DNA of 60,618 bases from an uncultured Clostridium sp. (GTDB lineage: Bacteria; Bacillota; Clostridia; TANB77; CAG-508). This document shows, piece by piece, positions 29,997-39,446 of the stretch. A program made the position numbers and the translations under genes. How positions within the stretch are numbered: position 1 is the first letter of the stretch; each line of letters starts with the position of its first letter. The stretch covers positions 1 through 60,618 of the forward strand of contig CANSII010000008.1 of the NCBI GenBank assembly GCA_947646915.1. The letters run 5' to 3'. Below the pieces are notes generated by a model, which worked only from the letters and a program-made list of their open reading frames with translations, did not search any database and was not told the origin of the DNA.

Positions 29997-30974
29997 TTAC
30001 CTTAAGTAATCATCATTTACATCTAAACCTAAATGTTCAGTTTCTTTTTCATTTTTATTAGCTAAAATTTTATCAACTTTCTTTATATGCTCTGAAAATT
30101 TTGTTATTATATCATTTTTTACATCTTCACGTATAGGAATACCTATGTTTTTTTCTACATTTTTTATTGATTTTTTTAAATTCTCCATTCCTAACTTATT
30201 TCTTAAATCTATTATTACTTTATTCATAGATTTGTCTGACCATTTTATAAATTTTTCTAATTCTTCATAATTATTACTAATTAATGAACTCTCTCCTAAT
30301 GGATTAATACGTAATTCATTTTTATAAAAATCTCTGAAAGCTAGTCCATGCTCAAAATCTCTTACCAAATTTGCATCATCTTTATTTTCTTCTATAATCC
30401 AATTATCTGAATGTCTATCTTGATTTAATATTAATAAATCCTTAATATGTGTTATACTTAATTGTTGCATTATCTTAAAAACAATTTCTTGTTTATTCTT
30501 AAAATCTCTATAGTGATATTCTAAAGCATGCCATATTATTTCAAAAATATTTCCTGATGTATAAAAAAACATTTCATAATCATCTGCTAAAACTTTCCCA
30601 TACTCTTTATCCTTTGTCTTAAATATTTGTTTTTTTAAACTTTCTTCATATTCTTGTAAAATGTCATATCCTTTAATATATTTATATCCATCTTTTTCAA
30701 AACTTTCTGATATTACTCCATAGGCTCCATTTATACATGCTAAATCATATTTTATATTTGTAATTTCAGCATAATCTAACATTTCATTAACAATTAATTC
30801 AGTAATTGCATCTTGATAGCTACATTGTTTAAAAAAATAACTTTTTTGATTAACGTTTATTTTATACAATTTGAAAAACTGTGTAAGATCTTCAATTATT
30901 CCTTGATTTTTTAGCTCCTCAAAGTCTTCTTTGAATAACAAATCTAAATCTATATATCCATCTAACCTATCCAT
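29997..30974 (-). CDS. HipA/PI-kinase-like protein
   Basis: The 325-aa protein has a kinase-like catalytic loop, LILNQDRHSDNW, followed 16-18 residues later by LVRDFEHGLAF, which resembles the DRHxxN and DF(E/G) motifs of HipA-type and phosphatidylinositol-kinase-like enzymes. The N-terminal glycine-rich part is weak. No HipB-like antitoxin gene is adjacent. ATG 30974 (MDRLDG) has GGAGGG 4 nt upstream. Substrate unknown; the kinase assignment rests on two motifs. Confidence 0.6.
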   Translation of the reverse strand: MDRLDGYIDLDLLFKEDFEELKNQGIIEDLTQFFKLYKINVNQKSYFFKQCSYQDAITELIVNEMLDYAEITNIKYDLACINGAYGVISESFEKDGYKYIKGYDILQEYEESLKKQIFKTKDKEYGKVLADDYEMFFYTSGNIFEIIWHALEYHYRDFKNKQEIVFKIMQQLSITHIKDLLILNQDRHSDNWIIEENKDDANLVRDFEHGLAFRDFYKNELRINPLGESSLISNNYEELEKFIKWSDKSMNKVIIDLRNKLGMENLKKSIKNVEKNIGIPIREDVKNDIITKFSEHIKKVDKILANKNEKETEHLGLDVNDDYLR

Positions 30975-31042
30975 ATTTCCCTCCATTGCTATAGTTCACA
31001 TCAACTTTAAATTAATACTATTACTTAATATTTAATTTTAAA

Positions 31043-32515
31043 TTAATCTTTTATTTTTACACTTTTCTTATTATAAAAATCTGCTACTGCTTTATTTTGC
31101 CAATCCTTTACATCTTTTGTAATATCTGAAGAAAAAAGTAAAAATGGTCTTACATTTAATTTTTTTACTTCTACATCATATATTGATTTATTGTTATATA
31201 AATCTATTCTTTGCTTCATTTGCATATCATATTGATATGCTTCTCCTGATTGTATAGATTGCATTGCAACATAACTATTCATCATTTTATAATCTTTGGA
31301 TATAGCAAAAATTCCAAATATAATAAAAATTACGCATAAATACTTATAGTCTTTTTTTATTACAGTAATGTTTATTTTATTATTCAAATATCCTAACCAA
31401 TAGCCACTATTCAATATTATTAACCAATACATTGAAAAATAAATTATATTAAATAATCGTGCTGGTATTGCTCCTCCTTGTGCATATAATGGAGGTGTAA
31501 ATTGAGCTGAAAATATTCCAAATGTTATTATTGTAAATAATATTGGCATCTTAAATTTATAATTTATTTGTTTTATTATATTTAATATTATTGGTATCAT
31601 AATTAAATATACCCATAATGTAGATAAGTTTGTCCATTTTTTTATATAAATAAAAGCACATTCTATTGATAAAAATATTGAATCTATTGCATTCATTTTT
31701 TGCATTGTACTCTGTCTATTTGCATTTCCTGGTGCTAACATACTAATAATAAGACTAATTAAGCAAATTGCAAAAATTGCACAGACATACATGCTTGTTT
31801 TATCTTTTTTTAGTATTAAAATTAAAGATATTGTAGCTATTATCATATTAAATACTAATGCTGTTGTGTAATTTGTTCCACCTATGAATATTGATAATAA
31901 GATTGCTATTATAAGATTTCTTATTTTTCTTTTACTATACTTATTAGTATTGTTAGAATTTTTATCTTTATTATCAATATCATCCATTTTTAATAATTTT
32001 AGTATTACTCCAAGTAAAATTAACATTATAGAATATGAAAATGTGTAATATATTGATCCATTATACCAATAAAATGATTGAACAGCATATGGTACAAATT
32101 GTATTGAAAATATTACTATTATTGATATTACAAAACTATATACCTTTTGTTCACATTTTAAATAGTCTTTTAAAATTATTTTCATAATATACATATTTGA
32201 CATTATAAATGTTGACAGCAATAATATAGTTGTTAATGGATATAGTTCTTCTCCAAATACTGCTGGTTGTATTGCCATTAAAAATATTGCTGTATATGTT
32301 CCTTGCCACTCATTATATGTTTTTTTTACTTGTTCTCTGGCTGTTTTTATTACTTCTATTATTGAGTGCGTTTTTTCCCATGTTTGATGTGTGAGTATTC
32401 CATATGAATAATCATCTGCACTTGAATGATTATATTTTGCTATGTATATTAATGGTGCTATTGTAATTATTATTAGCAATATACTTAGTATTGTATATTT
32501 TCTGTTTTCTTTCAT
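31043..32515 (-). CDS. Polytopic membrane protein, DUF6056/GT-C-like
   Basis: The 490-aa protein has about eleven hydrophobic helices. An extracytoplasmic loop after helix 1 contains SSADDYSYG, and conserved NEWQGTY and FVPYAVQSFYWYNGS segments follow, as in the DUF6056-type membrane family often found with glycan genes. The acidic DD after the first helix is reminiscent of GT-C glycosyltransferases. The function is inferred from architecture only. The AAGGA site is weak but well spaced. It lies downstream of the coiled-coil and sigma-fusion genes on the same strand. Confidence 0.65.
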   Translation of the reverse strand: MKENRKYTILSILLIIITIAPLIYIAKYNHSSADDYSYGILTHQTWEKTHSIIEVIKTAREQVKKTYNEWQGTYTAIFLMAIQPAVFGEELYPLTTILLLSTFIMSNMYIMKIILKDYLKCEQKVYSFVISIIVIFSIQFVPYAVQSFYWYNGSIYYTFSYSIMLILLGVILKLLKMDDIDNKDKNSNNTNKYSKRKIRNLIIAILLSIFIGGTNYTTALVFNMIIATISLILILKKDKTSMYVCAIFAICLISLIISMLAPGNANRQSTMQKMNAIDSIFLSIECAFIYIKKWTNLSTLWVYLIMIPIILNIIKQINYKFKMPILFTIITFGIFSAQFTPPLYAQGGAIPARLFNIIYFSMYWLIILNSGYWLGYLNNKINITVIKKDYKYLCVIFIIFGIFAISKDYKMMNSYVAMQSIQSGEAYQYDMQMKQRIDLYNNKSIYDVEVKKLNVRPFLLFSSDITKDVKDWQNKAVADFYNKKSVKIKD

Positions 32516-32615
32516 TTGTTTTTCCTTTATTTTATCTTTTATATTATGTTTTCTCTAAATAATAAGTTATTTCAAAAAGAACTTAAACATAAAGCTTTTT
32601 AACATACTTCTTTTA

Positions 32616-32969
32616 TTATATTTTTCTTTTATTAATTATTTTAGTTTTATAATCTTCTAATATTTTTTTATAATTATTAATATCTATTTCTAAGCTTTCT
32701 ATTTGTTTTTCATATAATTGTAATAATTCTTTTTTTTCATTTTCTTCTATGTTTTCTTCTTCTATAATACCATTCTCATAATCTTTTTGCAATTTTAGAA
32801 GTTTATTTTCTTTTCTGAGTTCATCCAAGCTGTTATCTATTTTATTGATTTCTATACTATAGGTTTTATTTGAGTTTTCTGTTTTGTTATATATTTTTTT
32901 CTTTAAATATGTGATTATTTTTTGAAAAATATTTGATTCTTCTTTTTTTATTAAGCTTTTTTCTTCCAT
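32616..32969 (-). CDS. Small coiled-coil protein
   Basis: The 117-aa protein is rich in Lys, Glu, Ile and Asn and has two heptad stretches (about residues 40-65 and 70-110). There is no membrane segment or known domain. It starts 27 nt after the stop of the sigma/alpha fusion gene behind AAGGA, so it is probably in the same operon. It could be a partner protein of the fusion; that is a guess. Confidence 0.6.
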   Translation of the reverse strand: MEEKSLIKKEESNIFQKIITYLKKKIYNKTENSNKTYSIEINKIDNSLDELRKENKLLKLQKDYENGIIEEENIEENEKKELLQLYEKQIESLEIDINNYKKILEDYKTKIINKRKI

Positions 32970-32996
32970 ATCTTATGTATCCTTTTTTATAAAATT

Positions 32997-35135
32997 TTAT
33001 TTGGTTTGAGTATTTTCTGTTTCATTGACTTTATTTAATACATTTTTAGCTTCATAAATTTTAGCTTCCAACTCATTCTTCTTTTGTTGCAATTCATATT
33101 TTTTTGATTTTGCTTCCTGTAATTTACTAGTATTTTCTTTTAAAGTTAATCCATATTTTTCTATTACTTTTTTGATCTCATTAATGGATCCTTCTCCCAT
33201 ACCTTTCATTTTTCTAAATTCATCTTCTGTTCGTTTTGATATTTCTCCTAACGTATCTATTCTTGCTTTTTTTAACATATTATAAGCTCTACATGATAAA
33301 TTAATTTCTTCTATTTCAATATCATTAACATCTCTATTTTTTATTCGTTCTTCTTCTCTTTTTCTTTTTCTTTCTTTTCCTATCTCATTAATATTTTTTA
33401 TAAATTCAATAGCTTCAATGTTTTCTTCATTATTAATAAACTTCCTAATATTTTCATCTTTGTTTAAGTTATTATTTATTAATATTTCACTTTCATATAA
33501 ATTATTTATTAATTTATCAATTGTGTTTTTTTCTTCATTAGTAAACAGTTCTTTATTTTCTATATCATCTAAATAATAACAATATTCCTTTCTTTTAGAA
33601 GGATGTTTCAATTTACTAAGTGCTGACATTGCAATTATTCTTACTCTTTCGGAACTTACTCCTATTTCATTGCCTATAGTTGGTAACTTTTGTATACAAT
33701 CTTCTTTTCCAAATCCATATTTTCTTTCAATTATATATTTTTCTCTCTCATTTAAAGTTTCTAACATTATACTTTTAAGTTTTTTGCTTGAATATAATTG
33801 TAATTTATTATCTTTTGGATCTTTTTTTATAATGTCATAAAATAATTTATCATATTTATCAGTATAAGTATCAATGTCTAATACATTCTTAATTAAAGAG
33901 TTCTCTTCAATTCTATCTATTTGTCCTTTTCTATATAAATCCATAAAATTTTTTATTGTTCCATATTTTCTTTTTATTTTCTCGTCTATTGTAGTATTAT
34001 CAGTAAGAGTTATATTATATTCTTTTAATTGTTCCAAAATATCACTAAATGACCTTTTGTTCAATTTTTCTAATTCTTTTAATTCTTTTAATGTTAATAA
34101 AGAGACATCTCCTAAATTATTTACACCTAAACGTTTAAAATACCAATTTACACGAATTGGAAGATCTAATTCCTCTATTTTAATATCTCTAATATTTCGT
34201 GCATTTTTTATTCTCTGATTTATGTTCTTTATAAAACTAAAATCTTTTTTATTTTCACAAATAATCTCAGTATTAATTTTTTTATAATTTAAATTATCCT
34301 TATCTATAACCTCACTTAAATATAGTTTCTCTATTAAATTTTCAATTATTATTTTTTCATCATCATTCAATATCTGTTCATTCTCTTTTATTTTTCTTAA
34401 ATCATAACTAAATTTTTCTCTTAAACGTGGATTTCCTAATTTATATAATGCTTTTTTTTCAGTATCTGCAATATATGTTGTAGTTACACCGAATTCAGTT
34501 GCTATATCTTTTAAAGTTCTTTCTGATTTTTCTAATGTTAATCCAAATCTATTATTAATTATATATTTTTCCTTTTCTGTTAAAGTTTCTAGCATTGTTT
34601 CATTAAGTTTTTCACTAGAATATAATTCAAAGATATTGTCTTTTAAGTCTTTATTCATAATAGCACAATATAATTTATTATATTTATCTCTATTTGGATT
34701 AAAATCAATATCTAATACATTACTAATTATTGAACCTACTAGTGTCAATTCTTCCTGACTTAATTTTCCTTCTTTATATAATTTGTTAAATTTATCTACT
34801 GTTTCGAAATTCTTTACAATATGATATATAATTTTTTCCGATTGTCCATATTTCTTTGATAATTCCTCTATTTGTCTACTATATCCTAAATTTTCATCTA
34901 TATTTCCTTCTTTATATTTCAAAATTTGTTCAGGTGTAAGCTTGTTTTTTGCATTCTGAGACCCAATATACATATAATATGATTTCATTTTTTCATATTC
35001 TTCTTCTGTTATATTATATTTATGTAATATTTCTTCATTTTTTTGGTCAGACATTTCTATTTTTGGATATCTTTTGCACCATTTTGTTAACATTTTTATT
35101 TTTTCATCCATTGAACTTCTTTTCTCATTAGACAT
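32997..35135 (-). CDS. Double sigma-region-4 / RNA polymerase alpha-CTD fusion protein
   Basis: The 712-aa protein contains two copies of one module. Each has a sigma-70 region 4-like helix-turn-helix (around residues 182-242, LTEKEKYIINNRFGL; and 457-517, LNEREKYIIERKYGFG with VSSERVRIIAMSALSKL). Each is followed by an alpha C-terminal-like helix-hairpin-helix domain (320-377, IEELDLPIRVNWYFKRLG; and 607-664, EINLSCRAYNMLKKARI). A C-terminal coiled coil follows. No sigma region 2 is present, so it cannot open DNA itself. It is probably a DNA-binding transcription modulator. ATG 35135 follows TTGGAGGG, 31 nt after the metallopeptidase-like gene. Confidence 0.8.
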   Translation of the reverse strand: MSNEKRSSMDEKIKMLTKWCKRYPKIEMSDQKNEEILHKYNITEEEYEKMKSYYMYIGSQNAKNKLTPEQILKYKEGNIDENLGYSRQIEELSKKYGQSEKIIYHIVKNFETVDKFNKLYKEGKLSQEELTLVGSIISNVLDIDFNPNRDKYNKLYCAIMNKDLKDNIFELYSSEKLNETMLETLTEKEKYIINNRFGLTLEKSERTLKDIATEFGVTTTYIADTEKKALYKLGNPRLREKFSYDLRKIKENEQILNDDEKIIIENLIEKLYLSEVIDKDNLNYKKINTEIICENKKDFSFIKNINQRIKNARNIRDIKIEELDLPIRVNWYFKRLGVNNLGDVSLLTLKELKELEKLNKRSFSDILEQLKEYNITLTDNTTIDEKIKRKYGTIKNFMDLYRKGQIDRIEENSLIKNVLDIDTYTDKYDKLFYDIIKKDPKDNKLQLYSSKKLKSIMLETLNEREKYIIERKYGFGKEDCIQKLPTIGNEIGVSSERVRIIAMSALSKLKHPSKRKEYCYYLDDIENKELFTNEEKNTIDKLINNLYESEILINNNLNKDENIRKFINNEENIEAIEFIKNINEIGKERKRKREEERIKNRDVNDIEIEEINLSCRAYNMLKKARIDTLGEISKRTEDEFRKMKGMGEGSINEIKKVIEKYGLTLKENTSKLQEAKSKKYELQQKKNELEAKIYEAKNVLNKVNETENTQTK

Positions 35136-35166
35136 TTTGTTCCCTCCAATAATTTTTCCTATACTA

Positions 35167-37284
35167 TTAATCACCTATTTCCATTTCATCTTCTATTATT
35201 TGTTCTTTTTGATTTCTTTGTTCTATTATATTAATCATGTTGTCTACATCTTCCCATGCTATATATGTTATTGAATTATCATTATTAAGAATACCTAATC
35301 TCATCATCAAATTTGCTTCATTTTCTTTTGCAGTTTGATATAGTTCATTAACATCTTTTAATTCTCCTACTTTAATTACATTACCTTCTTTTATTACTCT
35401 TACTGAATCACATACTAAATTGTCAAAATCATATAATATTTGTTTTGAAGTATCTAAATTGTCATAACTAGTTGTATATATATTATCACCCTGTTTGAAA
35501 CTAATTCCATCTTTAAAATATTTTTCAAATATACCTTTTTGTTCTTCTACTTCTTCTACATTTTCAGTTTCATTAATTACAGGTTCTTCTGTTTCTTCTT
35601 CTTTTATTATTGGTGGTCTTTTTCTTACAGTTTCTTGCTCTGTAGTTTGCTCAATTACTGTTTTATTTGGTTTATTATCACTTTTTATACAATCTAAAAA
35701 AAATGGTATAGATATTCCTAAAGCTGTTGCAACTGCTATAATTTGTAATATTTTACCATCGCTTATTAAAATATCACTTTCTTCATCATCAATGTTATAA
35801 TTATCTTTATTTATATCTTTTGAAAATGTTTCAGTATTAATTGATATATTATTCATGAGTTTTACTATTTTATCTTTTATTACATTTAAAGGTCCTCTAT
35901 TATTCTTTTCAACTTTATAATGTTTACCTTCCTTTTTTTTAGGCACTTTTATTTCTGTTTTTCTATTTATATCTGTCGCTTTTTCTATATTTGTGATTAT
36001 ATCTTCATTTTTCCCTTGTATTGATATTTTGTTATTAATTATTTCTCCATTATTTTCTTTCGTTGTTTTTTCTTCATTTTCGTCTTCTTTACCTTTCACT
36101 AATAATTTATTTTTTTGAATAAATATACTATATAGCCTACTACTAATTTTACTTAAAATATTTTTTTCTTTATTATTATTTTCTGCTTCTTTAATATTTG
36201 CTATTACACTCTTTTGAATATCTTTAATTTCTGATATTTCTAATTTTCCTTTTGTTCTAGCATCTTTATCATATGCTTTTTCAATAAGTTTATCCATTAA
36301 TCCTAACATTTGTGTTTCTTGGTTATTATTATTTATAATTCTTTGTTTCATCTGTTCTTGAATATTGTTATAATTTGCCTTTTTATATGATTTGTTTTTT
36401 TGTGTAAATTCTCTTTCGACATCTTTACAATATTTTTCAATATTTTTTAAAATATTATCTATTTTATTACCATTTATTTCTTTAACATTATTTATACTAT
36501 CTTGTTTTACTTGATTTTCAAACTCTTTTGCTTTAAAATATCTCTTTATAATTTGATTTTCCTTTTCCTTTATATACATATAATCTAATACTCTTGTAAA
36601 TAATATTCCTACTTCTTTAGATAAATTTAAGGTATCAAAAATATAATTATAATCTCCCTCTTTAAATTGTTTCATTTTCTCAACAGCATTGTCACTTTTC
36701 TTTTCTAACTTCTTTTGAATCTTATCAAATATTTTAGTAAGATTTTTATATGAGATATATTCGTCATTTTTTAATATTACCTTTCTAAACCATTCTGTAT
36801 ATCCTTCATTTGCTCCTCTTCCAAATTCTTCTTCATTTACACCTATATGAAATAATGGAATTGTGATTTTATTTAATTTTTCTATAATTTTATTTACTTT
36901 ACTATCTTTTATATATTCATAAAATTCTTTATCTCTACTTATTATCTTATATAATCCTGAAGATATAAATTCCCCTTTTTCATTTTTTTTAGCTAAAAAT
37001 TTATGAACTAACTCATGCAAAATCGTTCTTCTGTAATATTTTATATCTTTATCAAATTCCATAGGATTCAATTTTCCATCTGTTCCTTTTGTATATAAAA
37101 TTATTTTTGGCTCATCATTAACAGCTTCTCCTACGATTTCATTACTATAAGGTTTTAATTCTAATGTTTTAAACTCTTCTTCAAATTTTTTTATTACTTC
37201 TTCTCTATCAAAATTTCCATTACTATGAAAATATACTAATCCTAAAAATAACATTTTTGCTCTTATAATCTCTTCATCTTTCAT
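35167..37284 (-). CDS. HExxH metallopeptidase-like protein with a transmembrane segment
   Basis: The 705-aa protein has HELVH at residues 90-94 and, about 65-70 residues later, GANEGYTEWF, which could supply the third zinc ligand. A long Lys/Asn/Glu-rich middle follows, then one transmembrane helix (about 517-537, IIAVATALGISIPFFL) and an acidic C-terminal domain of about 165 aa. Family not recognised. ATG 37284 has AAAGGTGA at good distance; GTG 37293 is less likely. The sigma/alpha fusion gene follows after 31 nt, suggesting joint action. Confidence 0.6.
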   Translation of the reverse strand: MKDEEIIRAKMLFLGLVYFHSNGNFDREEVIKKFEEEFKTLELKPYSNEIVGEAVNDEPKIILYTKGTDGKLNPMEFDKDIKYYRRTILHELVHKFLAKKNEKGEFISSGLYKIISRDKEFYEYIKDSKVNKIIEKLNKITIPLFHIGVNEEEFGRGANEGYTEWFRKVILKNDEYISYKNLTKIFDKIQKKLEKKSDNAVEKMKQFKEGDYNYIFDTLNLSKEVGILFTRVLDYMYIKEKENQIIKRYFKAKEFENQVKQDSINNVKEINGNKIDNILKNIEKYCKDVEREFTQKNKSYKKANYNNIQEQMKQRIINNNNQETQMLGLMDKLIEKAYDKDARTKGKLEISEIKDIQKSVIANIKEAENNNKEKNILSKISSRLYSIFIQKNKLLVKGKEDENEEKTTKENNGEIINNKISIQGKNEDIITNIEKATDINRKTEIKVPKKKEGKHYKVEKNNRGPLNVIKDKIVKLMNNISINTETFSKDINKDNYNIDDEESDILISDGKILQIIAVATALGISIPFFLDCIKSDNKPNKTVIEQTTEQETVRKRPPIIKEEETEEPVINETENVEEVEEQKGIFEKYFKDGISFKQGDNIYTTSYDNLDTSKQILYDFDNLVCDSVRVIKEGNVIKVGELKDVNELYQTAKENEANLMMRLGILNNDNSITYIAWEDVDNMINIIEQRNQKEQIIEDEMEIGD

Positions 37285-37346
37285 AATTTTCACCTTTCCT
37301 TTACTAATTTCATTTATTAGTTCTAAAAATAGTAATATTAATTTTA

Positions 37347-37978
37347 TTATTTTTTATTTTTAAATAATTCATTAGTTTTATATATATTATATTGCTCATA
37401 ATTATAGCTTGTATCTATGCCTTTCATATATACTTCTTTATCATCTATTTTATCAATCAATGCTCCTTTTAACAAAAACTTTATTTCAGTATTTTTTATT
37501 TGACTTCTTTCCATTGCTAATAAATAGTCTTCTTTTTCTATTTTACTCCAATCTATTACCTTTTTAAGTTCTTTTTTTTAAATTGAATCTAGCCATATCC
37601 TTGTGATTCTTCCATTTCCTTCTCTAAATGGATGTGCTACATTCATTTCTATATATTTTTCTTTAATCTCATCAAAATTTGATTGTGGCATTTAATCTAT
37701 TTTTTTAATGCTTCTTCAAAATATAATGCTTATGCAAATCTAAAATTATGTTTCGATATATTTTCCTTTCTTATTTTTCCTGCAAATTCATATATGTCTT
37801 CAAAAAGTGCTTTATGAATTTGTGATAATCCTTTAAATGTTCCTATTTCAATATTCTCTAATTCTTTTATTTCATATAGTTGTATTGTGTTTATTTTTGT
37901 AATTCTCTCTTCTTCCTTATTAAACTCTATTTGATTATCAATTCCTAATTTATTATCCAACATCGCTTTTGCCTCCAT
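37347..37978 (-). pseudogene. Dead Fic-family toxin gene
   Basis: The frame starts EAKAMLDNKLGIDNQIEF, typical of Fic proteins, and contains GLSQIHKALFEDIYEFAGKIR. It then meets TAA (RFA-stop-ALYFEEALKK), TAG with a frame change, and another TAA. The catalytic [12 protein letters not shown] motif survives in another frame near 37620-37660, and downstream sequence reads DWSKIEKEDYLLAMERS. An intact protein would AMPylate a target such as gyrase. At least three lesions make it inactive. Confidence 0.88.
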
Positions 37979-38270
37979 TACATCTTCTTTTTGTATCAGC
38001 CCTTAGTTCTTGTATTTCTTTATTATACATTTGTATTAGTTTGTCTATGTCTTCATTAGAAAGTTTGTCTTCTTTAATTTTCCTATTATCATACAATCGT
38101 TTTATCTCTTTTATTCTTTTTTCTTCCTCATTTTCTATTAATACTATTCTTTTTTTAAAGTCTTCTTTATATTTCTCTTTTTTTATTATTTGTTTTTCTT
38201 CTTCTTTTGAAAAAATGTTTCTTATTTGTGAAATAATTGTCCCATTACTATTTTTTAAATTATAACTCAC
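37953..38270 (-). CDS. Small charged protein upstream of the dead Fic gene
   Basis: A 105-aa, strongly charged, probably helical protein starting at GTG 38270 (MSYNLKNSNG) behind GGGAG. It overlaps the Fic start by 26 bp. It could be the Fic antitoxin, but I see no inhibitory (S/T)xxxE(G/N) helix. Its first codons are duplicated 2.2 kb away at 40396-40437, on the other side of the restriction-modification pair. The last residues, in frame overlap with fic, may be frameshifted. Confidence 0.5.
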   Translation of the reverse strand: MSYNLKNSNGTIISQIRNIFSKEEEKQIIKKEKYKEDFKKRIVLIENEEEKRIKEIKRLYDNRKIKEDKLSNEDIDKLIQMYNKEIQELRADTKRRCNGGKSDVG

Positions 38271-38297
38271 CTATTTTCTCCCTTCTTATCTTGAGTA
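38245..38297 (-). repeat. 53-bp direct repeat, left copy, bordering the R-M module
   Basis: Bases 38254-38297 are identical to 40421-40464 (44 bp), and the match extends to 53 bp with two mismatches. The repeat carries the start of the MSYNLK gene and the 3' end of the LRR-protein gene, so the R-M genes appear inserted at that junction with duplication of the target. Confidence 0.9.
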
Positions 38298-38376
38298 TTT
38301 TTCTATTTTTTTTGCTAATCTTAAAACAAATATTCCTAATTTATAAAACATTTTGTTGTTCTTTAAAGCATGTCCA

Positions 38377-39444
38377 TTATATATTAAATTCTAATTTATA
38401 ATAGGTATCAATATCATTTATTAAATCATTCACATTTTCTTCGTTTAATTCATTTAGCCATTTTCTTAATTCATTAATTGTTATTATTTCTTCAATTGCA
38501 TCAAAATATTTATTTTTTAATACTTCCATATCTCCTGATTTTGCAATAATATATGTCTTTAAATCCTCTAATATACTATGTTTATCTGTATTTGTTTTAA
38601 TGACAAATGTTATTGGAAAGTGCATTACTTTATCCATATCTAACAAATATTTATCATATTTGTTTACCTCTGTTACTTGAAAAAATCTTCCAATTGGTCT
38701 CATTACGAAATCAATTCCACCGTCATTTGCATTTGTTCTTCCTGTTTTATATAATTTTAAATATTCTTTTTTTATATCCTCTAAATTTTTTCCTACATAA
38801 ATATACTCATTTTTATAATGATTTCTTAAAATTGAATAAGATATAATCTCAAAAATTCTTGCTTCAGATTTCTCTTCTAACATATTATCTAAGATTTTCT
38901 TCTTTTCAGTTATATCTTTCATTTTTAATAAATTATCTAAATCATTTGATAATTTAAGATCTTTTTCTTTTAATAATTCAATATATTTTTCTATTACATT
39001 TATTACAGTTTGTGAAATATCAACATTGTTAATATAAATATAATCAATATGTAACAAATATTTACTTCCATTAATAACAATTAATTCTTTATTTGGAGTT
39101 TTTGTTACTTTATTAATAAATTCTCCATTTAATCTATTATTAAAAGCATGATTTTGTAATTTATTTCCTCCATATTGCATTTTACAAAAATTCCACAATT
39201 CAGTATACTCAAATCCATCACATTTTTTATACCCTTCTTTATTGTTGTAAAAATTATTGTTAGTGTAATAAACTAATATGGAATAAATAGCATAAATATT
39301 TCCTAAATTTCTTCTAGATTTCGAATTTCCTTCTATTGCACCAGTTTTTATATCTAAATATCTAATTAAATCAGATTTATCATAGATCTCATTATATAAT
39401 TCTCCAAAATCATTAATTAAAATTTCCTTTATAAATTTTTTCAT
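38377..39444 (-). CDS. Putative type II restriction endonuclease
   Basis: The 355-aa protein is paired with an adenine methyltransferase whose stop codon it follows by 2 nt. A PD-(D/E)xK-like core is visible as DGGID (241-245) followed by a strand FFQVTEV (254-260), with Glu in ARIFEIISY (near 199) as a possible extra ligand. The canonical Lys is replaced, giving a QVTE-type motif. Recognition site unknown; MboII-like or another family is possible. GAAGGA provides the ribosome binding site inside the methyltransferase end. Confidence 0.7.
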   Translation of the reverse strand: MKKFIKEILINDFGELYNEIYDKSDLIRYLDIKTGAIEGNSKSRRNLGNIYAIYSILVYYTNNNFYNNKEGYKKCDGFEYTELWNFCKMQYGGNKLQNHAFNNRLNGEFINKVTKTPNKELIVINGSKYLLHIDYIYINNVDISQTVINVIEKYIELLKEKDLKLSNDLDNLLKMKDITEKKKILDNMLEEKSEARIFEIISYSILRNHYKNEYIYVGKNLEDIKKEYLKLYKTGRTNANDGGIDFVMRPIGRFFQVTEVNKYDKYLLDMDKVMHFPITFVIKTNTDKHSILEDLKTYIIAKSGDMEVLKNKYFDAIEEIITINELRKWLNELNEENVNDLINDIDTYYKLEFNI

Positions 39445-39446
39445 AT

